From: Desulfobacteraceae bacterium Eth-SRB1
Lineage (GTDB): Bacteria; Desulfobacterota; Desulfobacteria; Desulfobacterales; ETH-SRB1
Direction of reading: 5' to 3'
Length of the DNA: 64,000 nt
Assembly: GCA_004193555.1 (NCBI GenBank)
Contig: RPGP01000001.1
Coordinates: forward strand, 856,790 to 920,789
Shown here: positions 54,715 through 63,183 of the stretch, in pieces
How positions within the stretch are numbered: the stretch's first letter is position 1
How the letters are laid out: each line of letters starts with the position of its first letter
Notes under the pieces: model-generated
Seen by the model: the letters and a program-made list of their open reading frames with translations, nothing else
Database searches by the model: none
What the model was told of the DNA's origin: nothing
Position numbers and translations under genes: made by a program

Positions 54715-56044
54715 AATTATGTATTTTGCCAAAGACAGCACTTTTGCCGCATAATTTATCAATTCTTGCCTGAACAATACAATTTTTCATATTGTCTTTA
54801 CCACGCACAAAAACAGGAACATAGTTTGAAGTCATCCCTTTCAAATGGCCTGTAGTTTTTGATCGTGCGCCTTCTATTAAGACTTCCACCTTTCCCCCGA
54901 TTAATTTTTTGTAAAACTCCATTTTCTTATTAGTTCCAAGCTCTCGCATTTTCCGGCATCTTATTTTGATAGTATCCGGAGAGATCTGGTTGGGATAATT
55001 GTTTGCGGGTGTTCCCTTGCGGGCGGAAAAAGGAAAAACATGCAGATAGGTTACAGGCAGTTTTTTTATTAATGAATATGTATTCTCAAAAGCCTTCTCG
55101 GTTTCGCCGGGAAATCCTATCAGAACATCAACACCTATTGCAGCATCCGGAATCATTTCATGAATTCTAATCACCATGTCTCTGAAAAAAGATCGTGAAT
55201 AATGCCTGTGCATTCTTTTTAAAATAAGATCATCTCCGCTTTGCAACGGGGTATGAAAATGATGACAAAATATGTTTGAATCAGCCACTGTTTTTATTAT
55301 ATCGTCATTAAGCTCATTCGGCTCTATTGAACTCAGGCGCACACGCTTGATAGTTTTTGTCTCATGAATACATTTTAAAAGCTCTGTAAAACTGGTTTCA
55401 GGCAAAAGATCCATTCCGTAACAGCCTAAGTGTATGCCTGACAGGACAACTTCATGGTAGCCTGATTTGGAAAGCCGGCTGATATTTTCTAATACAATTT
55501 TCAGCGGCATGCTCCGGCTTCGTCCACGGGCATAAGGCACAATGCAATATGTGCAGAAATTATCACATCCATCCTGAATCTTTAGAACCGGCCTTGTCCT
55601 GTTTCCGAATGCGGCTATTACAGGCGCCTGCCGGAACTCATGTTCCAGGGTAATATCGTGCCGGATAGTTAACGGATGGAATTCGGGGATCGGAGAATCC
55701 TTTTCTTTCCTTGAAATAATTATTTCAGGGATCTTATGCTTATCAGTATGACCTATAATATAATGCACACCTTTAATCTTTTTTATTTCATCAGGTTCGA
55801 TCTGGGCATAACAGCCGGTTACAATTATACATGCTTTTGGATTGGACCGTATTGCCTGGCGGACAGCCTGTCTTGACTGCATGGATGCTTTTTGGGTTAC
55901 AGTGCAGGTGTTGATAATAAACAGATCGGTTTTTTCTCCTTTGAGCGCGGAAACCCATCCAGCTTCCAGCAAGGATTGAGCAATGGCATCTGATTCATAT
56001 TTATTTACTTTGCAGCCCAAAGTTATGATGTTGAAAAAAGACAT
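54713..56044 (-). CDS. mtaB: tRNA t6A37 methylthiotransferase MtaB
   Basis: Radical-SAM enzyme adding a methylthio group to t6A37 of ANN-decoding tRNAs. It starts MSFFNIITLGCKVNKYES; the asparagine after K-V marks the MtaB rather than MiaB or RimO subgroup. N-terminal cluster cysteines are in LGCKVN, NTCTV and GCYAQ. The radical-SAM motif is CDNFCTYCIVPYARGRSRS. A C-terminal TRAM region follows. The stop codon is completed by the end of a GAGACC element, so the last residues (K-I-H-N) may not be original. mnmA is upstream. Confidence 0.93.
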   Translation of the reverse strand: MSFFNIITLGCKVNKYESDAIAQSLLEAGWVSALKGEKTDLFIINTCTVTQKASMQSRQAVRQAIRSNPKACIIVTGCYAQIEPDEIKKIKGVHYIIGHTDKHKIPEIIISRKEKDSPIPEFHPLTIRHDITLEHEFRQAPVIAAFGNRTRPVLKIQDGCDNFCTYCIVPYARGRSRSMPLKIVLENISRLSKSGYHEVVLSGIHLGCYGMDLLPETSFTELLKCIHETKTIKRVRLSSIEPNELNDDIIKTVADSNIFCHHFHTPLQSGDDLILKRMHRHYSRSFFRDMVIRIHEMIPDAAIGVDVLIGFPGETEKAFENTYSLIKKLPVTYLHVFPFSARKGTPANNYPNQISPDTIKIRCRKMRELGTNKKMEFYKKLIGGKVEVLIEGARSKTTGHLKGMTSNYVPVFVRGKDNMKNCIVQARIDKLCGKSAVFGKIHN

Positions 56045-56181
56045 GAATTATCACTAAAAGTTTTAAACAAATTAATCACGAAAGTACGAAAACACGAAAT
56101 AATGCCCGGAATGACATAGGTACGATGGCGTGTATTTTTATGGTAAATCAGTTTAACATTGAACCTCTGAACCGTGAACGG

Positions 56182-57300
56182 TTAGTTGCATTTAAACCTA
56201 TCTGCGATCCATCCGCCGCCAAGGATTTCGTCTCCTTGATAAAATACAGCGCCCTGGCCGGGAGTTATTGCCTCTTGAGGGTTTTCGAATTTTACAACCG
56301 CAGTATTATTGTCACCCGGGGCAAGAGTGGATAAAGCGGCTTTGTGACGGTATCTTACACGTGTATATACTGTGATGGGAGATGCCGGGGTATCAGCGAT
56401 CCAGTTTATATTAACAACTCTGCATTCTGATGAGATTAAATCATTTTTACAGCCAACTACAAGCTGATTTTGTTTTTGGTTTATTCTTACAACATAATAT
56501 GGCTCGGAACCGGGGCAATTGATTCCGCGCCTTTGACCTATGGTAAAGAGATGCAGCCCTTTGTGCTCGCCTAATATATTGCCGTTAACATCTTCTATCA
56601 ATCCCGGCTTTGGTTTAAAACCCTGTTGCAATGCAAGAAACTCGCCGTAGGTTTTATCTTTGATAAAGCATATGTCCTGGCTTTCCCTATTTATAAGGTG
56701 GTTAAACCCTTTTTTTAGCGCCAGTTTTTCAACATCTGCTTTTGTCATGTTGCCTAAGGGGAAACACGCGCAGGCAAGCTGTTTCTGAGACAGGAATGCG
56801 AGAAAATAAGACTGGTCCTTGCCATAGTCTATGCCTCTTAAAAGGCGGAATTTACCCTTATCGTTCTTTGATATTCTCGCATAATGTCCAGTGGCGAGGC
56901 AGGATGCTCCAAGTTTGCCGGCAAAGGCAAGAACCGCTCCGAATTTAATTGACGGGTTGCATACAAGGCATGGATTGGGAGTTCGGCCAATCTGATATGA
57001 CCGTGTAAAATAATCGACGACTTTATTCTTAAATTCAAGAGAACAATCAATAATTTTGACGTTTATTCCAAGCCGGTTTGCAATAGATATGATTTTGTGC
57101 GGAACCTTTTCACCTGCGGTTGATAGTTGTTTTCTCTTTGAGCTCGAAAATGTGGTCGTTATATTTTGAAGGGATTTGTCTGTTTCATATCCGGTAATAA
57201 AGTGAATCCCGATAAGATTACGACCCTGTTTTTTTAGCAAATATGCGGCTGCAAGTGAATCTATGCCCCCACTGATGGCAATGGCAATTAATGGCTTCAT
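56182..57300 (-). CDS. mnmA: tRNA-specific 2-thiouridylase MnmA
   Basis: Activates and thiolates U34 of Lys, Glu and Gln tRNAs. The PP-loop is ISGGIDSLAAAYLL. RTPNPCLVCNPSIKFG holds the first catalytic Cys region and RESQDICFIKDK the second. TIGQRRGINCPGSEPYYVV and the C-terminal beta barrel follow. The length is 372 residues. The ATG follows the stop of the NIL-ferredoxin gene with no gap (TGAATG), a strong sign of coupled expression. Confidence 0.94.
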   Translation of the reverse strand: MKPLIAIAISGGIDSLAAAYLLKKQGRNLIGIHFITGYETDKSLQNITTTFSSSKRKQLSTAGEKVPHKIISIANRLGINVKIIDCSLEFKNKVVDYFTRSYQIGRTPNPCLVCNPSIKFGAVLAFAGKLGASCLATGHYARISKNDKGKFRLLRGIDYGKDQSYFLAFLSQKQLACACFPLGNMTKADVEKLALKKGFNHLINRESQDICFIKDKTYGEFLALQQGFKPKPGLIEDVNGNILGEHKGLHLFTIGQRRGINCPGSEPYYVVRINQKQNQLVVGCKNDLISSECRVVNINWIADTPASPITVYTRVRYRHKAALSTLAPGDNNTAVVKFENPQEAITPGQGAVFYQGDEILGGGWIADRFKCN

Positions 57301-57726
57301 TCAAAAAAAGGTTTTGTTCGTCGGGCGAACCTCCATCGCCCTTGGGAGACAGGCGGGTATGCAAAGTTCGCATACACTGCATTTTTTTTGATCAAACTCA
57401 ACATACATTTCAGGCCGTTTAATCGAAAGAGCGCCTGTCGGACAAACCGCGGTACAGGCTCCGCAATGTATGCATTTATTGTTGTTACGTTTTATTTCCC
57501 GGGCAGCGCTTTGAACATGGACCCCCTGGTTTTTGAGATATTTCACCCCTTCCATGAAATTTTTTCTGGCGCCTGACAACTCAAGCACCATAATTCCTTC
57601 TTTCCTGGGCAGTATTGTAGCATTAAGTATGTTAAAAGTAAGGCTATAATCCTTAACAAGGTGGCAAACTAACGGTTTGTGAACTTCGGTTTTTGGAAAC
57701 CGAAGAATAAGTATTTTTGAATACAT
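57301..57726 (-). CDS. NIL-domain ferredoxin with two [4Fe-4S] motifs
   Basis: 141 residues from the ATG at 57726, which has GGAGG 9 bp upstream; the frame upstream of that is not used. Residues 1-75 form an ACT-like NIL domain (MYSKILILRFPKTEVHKPLV, KEGIMVLELSGARKNFMEGV). A ferredoxin part follows with CIHCGACTAVCP and CSVCELCIPACLPRAMEV, enough for two [4Fe-4S] clusters. NIL-ferredoxins take part in sulfur insertion into homocysteine in some anaerobes. Here the gene is fused in operon with mnmA, which suggests electron or sulfur supply for tRNA thiolation; that is an inference from position. Confidence 0.85.
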   Translation of the reverse strand: MYSKILILRFPKTEVHKPLVCHLVKDYSLTFNILNATILPRKEGIMVLELSGARKNFMEGVKYLKNQGVHVQSAAREIKRNNNKCIHCGACTAVCPTGALSIKRPEMYVEFDQKKCSVCELCIPACLPRAMEVRPTNKTFF

Positions 57727-57757
57727 TATGAACCCTCCGAATAATGCATTGCCATAA

Positions 57758-57846
57758 TTGATGGCGTCGTAAAAAGTCAAAAAATACGTAATTGAGAGCG
57801 AAGCGAAGCAATTTTATGAATCATGGCTTTTTTACGAATACATTGC
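57758..57846. repeat. TTCGTAAAAAG-family inverted repeat
   Basis: AATTGATGGCGTCGTAAAAA at the left and an inverted TTTTTTACGAATACATTGCA at the right. The centre has GAGCGAAGCGAAGCAATTTT. It lies upstream of the NIL-ferredoxin gene. Confidence 0.7.
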
Positions 57847-57864
57847 AATTAAAATAATTAACTT

Positions 57865-58183
57865 AAGTTTCGCACCCTTTAATTTAGCCAAAGCGTTAGA
57901 CGGTAAGGGCTAAAAATAAATTTTAAAACGAAATATACTGCCTGTGTTTTTTACAACGGCGCCAATCAATAAATATAAGATTGATGCCTGGCGCTTTATT
58001 AAATTCAATAAGTTATATCTCCTTTGCGCCTCTCTGCGTGCGGTTACGCACAGGCAGGCCTGATCATAATCTATGTTGCGCTTAGATGTTGTTTACAAAA
58101 TATAAGCAAATGATTTCGCTGTAAAAATGTTATTTTCAACCCTTACCGTCTTGATATTGATAGAAATCAAGGGCGCGAAACTT
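57865..58183. repeat. 319-bp palindrome-ended repeat, copy 2
   Basis: Same length and orientation as 3291-3609. The inverted ends have one mismatch here (AAGTTTCGCACCCTT against AAGGGCGCGAAACTT). Nested inner arms GACGGTAAGGG/CCCTTACCGTC are kept. It makes up much of the 57727-58609 spacer. Confidence 0.85.
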
Positions 58184-58389
58184 AAAAAATTAATCTAATT
58201 ATAATAAAAAGACATGTCAACAGCAAGTTGGAGACTAAATTTGAGCATACAAGATATACAGATGGAACATATCCCTAAAAATTTTTAGCCATTCAACTGA
58301 TTGTTTTGTAACAGTCTGATTTTATTCACCAACAAAAAGCGAGAAACAGAATGGGCATAATAACTATTCAATATCGCTTTAGATTACCT

Positions 58390-58432
58390 GAAACCTTTGC
58401 AAAACGTCCTCTTTTGCCCGATTGCTGCGCCT
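58390..58432 (+). repeat. Solo left end of the GAGACC family
   Basis: GAAACCTTTGCAAAACG followed by CTCTTTTGCCCGATTGCTGC matches the left ~43 bp of copies A and B. No right end is found, so it is a truncated copy. Confidence 0.7.
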
Positions 58433-58609
58433 TAATTTATTTGTTCCCTATTTAACACCTCAGGATTTACGGTGTCGTAAATTCTGCTCTTTATTTGAAA
58501 TAATAGTTGTTTTTTAATAGTTTGTTTGATAACAAAAATAATTTGTGCAATCTTCTTACATTTTATTGATTGCGGTATTAAAAAAATTGGCTTAGGGGGT
58601 ATTTTGTTA

Positions 58610-60466
58610 ATGGAAAATTTTGTAACAGACGATTCAACCAAAAAGAATGACAGCAGCGATTTATCTGGCCGGACAGATGCCGAGCAGCCGGATGAAAAAG
58701 TTGTGCGGCAAAGCGAGGAGCTGAAATCTGACACATCCTCCGATACATCTACGGACAGCGAATTGTCAGAAGATGTTCAGGACTCTGATACCAGCATGGA
58801 AGATGCCATGGATATTTATGAGGAAAGCTTTAAACGCTTTGCGGAAGGGGAAGTTGTCACCGGTAAGATCATCGCGCTTGATAAAGATTATGTGCTGGTT
58901 GATGTGGGATACAAATCAGAAGGCCAGATACGGGCCCAGGAATTTATGGATGAAAAAGGCAATATAAATGCCGTTCTGGGTGATAGTGTTGAGGTAATGG
59001 TCGAATACTGGGACGAAGAAGAAGAGCGTGTTATTCTTTCAAAGGAAAAAGCGGCAAAAATTAAGGTATGGGAAGCAATCAAACAAACTTACGATAACGA
59101 AGAAATTATCGAAGGAGTGATATTATCACGTGTAAAAGGTGGTTTTTCTGTAGATATCGGAGTCCATGCCTTCTTGCCGGGTTCACAGGCTGATTTGCGC
59201 CCTATACGTAATCTCGACGAGCTTGTAGGGAAGACATTTTCCTTTAAGATTTTAAAATATAATAGAAAACGCAGCAATATTGTTTTGTCCAGAAGGGTAA
59301 TCCTTGAGCATGAGCGCGAATCTAAAAGATCTGCGACTCTCGAAGCAATCCACGAGGGTAAAGTCGTTGAAGGAATAGTAAAAAATATTACTGAGTACGG
59401 TGTGTTTGTCGATCTTGGCGGTGTGGACGGTCTGCTCCATATTACTGATATTTCATGGGGGCGCGTTAAACATCCGTCGGAACTTTTTTCTGTCGGCGAC
59501 AGTATAAAGGTAAAGATTCTTAGTTTTGATGTTGAGAGGGAACGGGTTTCATTAGGCATGAAACAGCTTACCCAGGACCCCTGGGCGATCGCCACAGAAA
59601 AATATCCGCTGGGTTCCCGTATAACTGGCAAGGTTGTCAGTCTGACAGATTATGGCGCATTTATAGAACTGGAAGACGGTATCGAAGGTTTGATCCATGT
59701 TTCTGAGATGTCATGGACACGGAAGATACGCCATCCTTCCAAAGTCGTTTCCATAGGAGATATGGTCGAGGCGGTTGTGCTTGACATTAAGCCTGAAAAT
59801 AGACGTATTTCTCTTGGTATAAAGCAGATTGCTCCGAATCCGTGGGATGTAATCAGTGAAAAGTATCCTGTGGGTACAACCATAGAGGGGAAAATCAAGA
59901 ATATTACCGACTTTGGTCTTTTTGTCGGCATAGATGAAGGCATTGACGGCCTTGTGCATATTTCAGATATTTCCTGGACAAAGCGTATAAAACATCCATC
60001 TGAATTATATAAGAAAGGGGATATTATACAGGCCATAGTTCTTGATATTGAAAAGAGCAACGAAAGATTTTCTCTTGGTATTAAACAATTACAGACAGAT
60101 CCATGGACTACTGTAGGCGAGCGATATGAGGTTGGCAAAGAAATATCAGGGACGATTACAAATATTACCGATTTCGGCGTTTTTATAGAACTGGAAGAAG
60201 GGATAGAGGGGCTTGTTCATGTCTCTGAAATAAGCAAGGAAAAAATAAAAACACCTGTGGGGAAGTTTAATATTAATGATATTATCACCGCAAGGGTTAT
60301 GAACATAAACAGTGATGAAAGAAGAATCGGGCTTTCTATTAAGAGGCTTGAAGTTGATGATGAAAAAAGCCTTCTCAGCGATTATGTAAATAATACAAGC
60401 ACGTTGCCCTCAACTTTTGGTGAAATTCTGCGTGAAAATTTGCAGGATAGTGCGGACAAGGAGTAA
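58610..60466 (+). CDS. rpsA: 30S ribosomal protein S1
   Basis: mRNA-binding ribosomal protein. The start at ATG 58610 (MENFVTDDSTKK) follows a GGGGG ribosome-binding site; the frame upstream to 58526 is not used. A long acidic, Ser/Asp-rich N-terminal extension (~65 residues) precedes six S1 domains, starting near VVTGKIIALDKDYVLVDVG, IIEGVILSRVKGGFSVDIG, VVEGIVKNITEYGVFVDLG, ITGKVVSLTDYGAFIELE, IEGKIKNITDFGLFVGID and ISGTITNITDFGVFIELE. The total is 618 residues. It is followed 18 bp later by sppA. Confidence 0.95.
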   Translation: MENFVTDDSTKKNDSSDLSGRTDAEQPDEKVVRQSEELKSDTSSDTSTDSELSEDVQDSDTSMEDAMDIYEESFKRFAEGEVVTGKIIALDKDYVLVDVGYKSEGQIRAQEFMDEKGNINAVLGDSVEVMVEYWDEEEERVILSKEKAAKIKVWEAIKQTYDNEEIIEGVILSRVKGGFSVDIGVHAFLPGSQADLRPIRNLDELVGKTFSFKILKYNRKRSNIVLSRRVILEHERESKRSATLEAIHEGKVVEGIVKNITEYGVFVDLGGVDGLLHITDISWGRVKHPSELFSVGDSIKVKILSFDVERERVSLGMKQLTQDPWAIATEKYPLGSRITGKVVSLTDYGAFIELEDGIEGLIHVSEMSWTRKIRHPSKVVSIGDMVEAVVLDIKPENRRISLGIKQIAPNPWDVISEKYPVGTTIEGKIKNITDFGLFVGIDEGIDGLVHISDISWTKRIKHPSELYKKGDIIQAIVLDIEKSNERFSLGIKQLQTDPWTTVGERYEVGKEISGTITNITDFGVFIELEEGIEGLVHVSEISKEKIKTPVGKFNINDIITARVMNINSDERRIGLSIKRLEVDDEKSLLSDYVNNTSTLPSTFGEILRENLQDSADKE

Positions 60467-60484
60467 TTCACAGGTTTAATCTGT

Positions 60485-61393
60485 ATGTTTTCCAGACGTC
60501 ATCCATATCTTTTCTTTATGCTTGTTTTTACATCTGTTATGGCTGTAACCATAATAGGAATATCGCTGATATTTGTTCTTGGCACAAGAGACATCGGTTT
60601 TGATGATGTTATAAAATCAGGCGGAGAAAAGGTCGGAATAATAGAATTGACCGGCGCTATTACAGGATCGAAGGATATAATTCATAACCTGAAATGCTTC
60701 CGCGAGAATAGTTTTATCAAGGCCATAGTGATACGGATCGATTCTCCGGGAGGATCTGTAGGGCCCTCGCAGGAAATTTTCAGAGAAATAAGAAAGACGG
60801 TAAAATCAAAAAAAGTCATTGCTTCCATGGGCACTGTTGCTGCTTCGGGCGGTTATTATGTTGCTGCCGGGACAAACGGCATTATGGCGAATCCCGGCAC
60901 TATAACAGGCAGCATCGGAGTTATCATGGCATATGCAAATTTCCAGGAACTTCTCCATAAGATCGGCCTGTTTCCCGTTGTCATAAAAAGTGGCAAATAT
61001 AAGGATATAGGCTCTCCGGTGCGAAAGATGGAAAAAGAGGAAAGAAAGATTCTACAGGATTTTTCAAACCGGATTCACAGGCAATTTATCGTGGATATTG
61101 CCGAAGGAAGAGGGATGGATCAGGCCAGAGTGGAAGCGCTTGCCGATGGACGAATATTTACCGGTGAAGAGGCCAAACACCTTGAGCTTGTTGATCGTCT
61201 CGGGAATCTTGAAGATGCTGTAGAATGGGCGGGGCGTATGGGGGGAATAAAAGGAAAAATTTCTACTGTGTATCCTCCCGAGAAAAAATTTCCCCTCATG
61301 AAATACCTTACCGGTTCATCAATGAAAGAGGCAATAAGCCAGCTTGTCAATCAATCTTTATACGCCGGGTATCTTTACACACCTTCAAATTAA
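60485..61393 (+). CDS. sppA: Signal peptide peptidase SppA (short form)
   Basis: Membrane serine protease that degrades cleaved signal peptides. One N-terminal membrane helix (LFFMLVFTSVMAVTIIGISL) is followed by a single protease domain with IDSPGGSVGPSQEI, the nucleophile Ser in GTVAASGGYYVAAG and the general-base Lys in IKSGKYKDIGSP. The length of 302 residues corresponds to the half-size Bacillus/archaeal type. It is tightly linked to rpsA. Confidence 0.93.
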   Translation: MFSRRHPYLFFMLVFTSVMAVTIIGISLIFVLGTRDIGFDDVIKSGGEKVGIIELTGAITGSKDIIHNLKCFRENSFIKAIVIRIDSPGGSVGPSQEIFREIRKTVKSKKVIASMGTVAASGGYYVAAGTNGIMANPGTITGSIGVIMAYANFQELLHKIGLFPVVIKSGKYKDIGSPVRKMEKEERKILQDFSNRIHRQFIVDIAEGRGMDQARVEALADGRIFTGEEAKHLELVDRLGNLEDAVEWAGRMGGIKGKISTVYPPEKKFPLMKYLTGSSMKEAISQLVNQSLYAGYLYTPSN

Positions 61394-61433
61394 TTCTTAG
61401 CCACAGATCCACACAGACAAGCACAGACAAAAC

Positions 61434-61478
61434 GAGACCTTTGCAAAACGCCCCCTTTTGCCCGATTACTGCGCCTGA
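61434..61478 (+). repeat. Solo left end of the GAGACC family
   Basis: GAGACCTTTGCAAAACG and then CCCCTTTTGCCCGATTACTG match the left end of copy A; the right end is missing. It lies between sppA and the hypD remnant. Confidence 0.75.
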
Positions 61479-61545
61479 GGCATATAGTATGTTGAGAGTC
61501 TGAAAAATCACTCCAACGCAGTAGATGGGACTTTTTACTACGCCA

Positions 61546-62157
61546 TCAGCTATTGTGATATCTATAATATGCCGCGCAGGTCCCTTCGCTGGAGACCATA
61601 CACGGGCCAACCGGATCCATGGGTGTGCAGACCTTTTTATATAGAGGGCACTCGGGAGGTATCTTCAAGCCTGTAAGAATCTCGCCGCAGGCACATCCCC
61701 TGGGGTCTTTTGATTCAGGCGCTGAAAATTCAATCATTTTTTCCGCATCAAAGGCGGAAAACTTTTTCCTGATTCTTAAACCACTTTTGGGTATTACCCC
61801 TAAACCGCGCCAGGCAACGTCAACTGTCTCAAAAACATCCTCCATGATTTTTTGAGCCTTTTTGTTTCCATCAAATGTCACGGCCCTTGGATATCCATTA
61901 ATAAGTTCCGGGGCGCTTGATTCTATCTGTTCAACAAGTATTGATATCGGCTGCAATATATCCGACGGTTCAAAACCGGCAACCACGCATGGTATTTTAT
62001 ACTTTTCAAACAGTGGAAGATAAGCCTTTGTGCCGATAATTACGGAAACATGTCCTGGCAGAATAAAGCCGTCTATTTTCACATCTTTTGTTTGCATCAG
62101 GGCATCAAGGGCAGGAGGAACTGTTTTGTGGGCTGAAAAAACAAAGAAATTTTTGAC
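61546..62157 (-). pseudogene. hypD: HypD, N-terminally truncated [NiFe]-hydrogenase maturation protein
   Basis: Reads as the C-terminal ~200 residues of HypD: FVFSAHKTVPPALDAL, DGFILPGHVSVIIGTKAY, CVVAGFEPSDILQPISIL, and the iron-sulfur end CACGEILTGLKIPPECPLYK with GPCMVSSEGTCAAYYRY. Intact HypD has about 150 further N-terminal residues with the CGxHE-type and GPGCPVC motifs that bind the Fe(CN)2CO unit; none are present. The frame upstream (about 62158-62238) is unrelated. No other hyp gene is in the window. It cannot act as HypD. Confidence 0.8.
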
Positions 62158-62395
62158 CTTTGACCTTTGCCAGCATGCGGGCAGCAAGATCGGGATACTC
62201 TTCGGGATCAAGCCCGCATTCGGAAAACTCTTCTTCAAATCTCATTTTCCGGGAATCATCTAACAAATCTAAAATATATTCGTTTACCCTTGCCATTTCA
62301 TCTCTCAATGTATAGCAGAGTATGTTCATGGTTCCCTCATCCAAGGTAAAATAGCGGTCTAAGTGCCGCCGCAGATATAAAGTACACTTTTTCAA
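62105..62395 (-). other. Unrecognised frame joined to the HypD remnant
   Basis: A 96-residue minus-strand frame, of which the first ~80 residues look protein-like and acidic (ARVNEYILDLLDDSRKMRFE, then LDPEEYPDLAARMLAKVKG). The last 15 are HypD codons read out of frame. It may be the start of another gene joined to hypD by the deletion. I do not recognise it. Confidence 0.3.
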
Positions 62396-62650
62396 GGCAG
62401 AGGTGGAATTCAGCGGCTGGTCAGCCAGACATGTGGCTGAGAGAATATGGAGTCCTGATCAGAAAATCGTTAAAAAAGCTGATGGAAAAATAAGACTTAT
62501 CTTCAGTTCTTCATCCGAGTACGAGCTAACAGGATGGGTGCTTTCCTTTGCGGATGAGGCAAGAGTGGTTAAGCCAAAGTGGCTGGTGGAGGAGATAAAG
62601 AAAACATTAGGGAGGATGCAAGAAGTTTATACGAGAAGCAGGAGTTGTCC
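62380..62650 (+). pseudogene. C-terminal fragment of a WYL-domain transcriptional regulator
   Basis: The plus-strand frame without a start reads FFKAEVEFSGWSARHVAERI, then YELTGWVLSFADEARVVKP and KKTLGRMQEVY, the WYL C-terminal extension of YafY/PafC-type regulators. The helix-turn-helix and WYL core are gone. A following short frame to 62806 (ELLLVTRDTDKELDRIRFVP) is also a remnant and not assigned. Confidence 0.7.
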
Positions 62651-62841
62651 AAAAATGTCTGTTACGAAGATGTTATCCCGGGAAGAGAAAGAGAAGGTCT
62701 GAAGGGCTCTGGCTTTAGATTGAATGAGCTGTTGCTGGTGACGAGAGATACTGATAAAGAACTGGACAGGATAAGATTCGTCCCCATGGCATTTACGGTT
62801 CATTAAATAATCGTTGATTTAACGGTTAAATAGAACTATTC

Positions 62842-62955
62842 ATTACCGAACGGGAATAACTTATTGTTTTTCTGTGTGAAATATCAAAATATTCCCGTTC
62901 GGTAATTTATCTTGAATTAAAAGTGTGCGAAGCATAAATATTCCCGTTCGGTAAT
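62842..62955. promoter_or_regulatory. Three 17-bp operators upstream of hipBA
   Basis: ATTACCGAACGGGAATA at 62842-62858, and its reverse complement TATTCCCGTTCGGTAAT at 62890-62906 and 62939-62955. The centre-to-centre distances are 48 and 49 bp. Spaced repeats of this kind bind HipB dimers for autorepression in known hipBA modules. Their assignment to this HipB is by position. Confidence 0.7.
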
Positions 62956-62960
62956 ATTCT

Positions 62961-63125
62961 GAGACCTTTGAAAAATGATCAATTTTGTCCAAGTTCAAGG
63001 AAGGCGAAAATTTTAACCACAGGAATATATTGAATATTTCGAGAATTAAAATTTGAGCTTGACGCCGACACGAAGTGAAGCATCAGCGCTCAATCGGGCA
63101 AAAGGGGGCGTTTTGCAAAGGTCTC
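62961..63125. mobile_element. GAGACC-family miniature element, copy C (165 bp)
   Basis: Ends GAGACCTTTGAAAAATG and GTTTTGCAAAGGTCTC; the orientation is reversed relative to copies A and B. The 5-bp direct repeat ATTCT is at 62956-62960 and 63126-63130. It lies between the third operator and hipB. Confidence 0.9.
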
Positions 63126-63183
63126 ATTCTATAGTAAACGGAAGGATTCACCGGTTATTTTTTTGGCAGCAGGGAGATAGATT

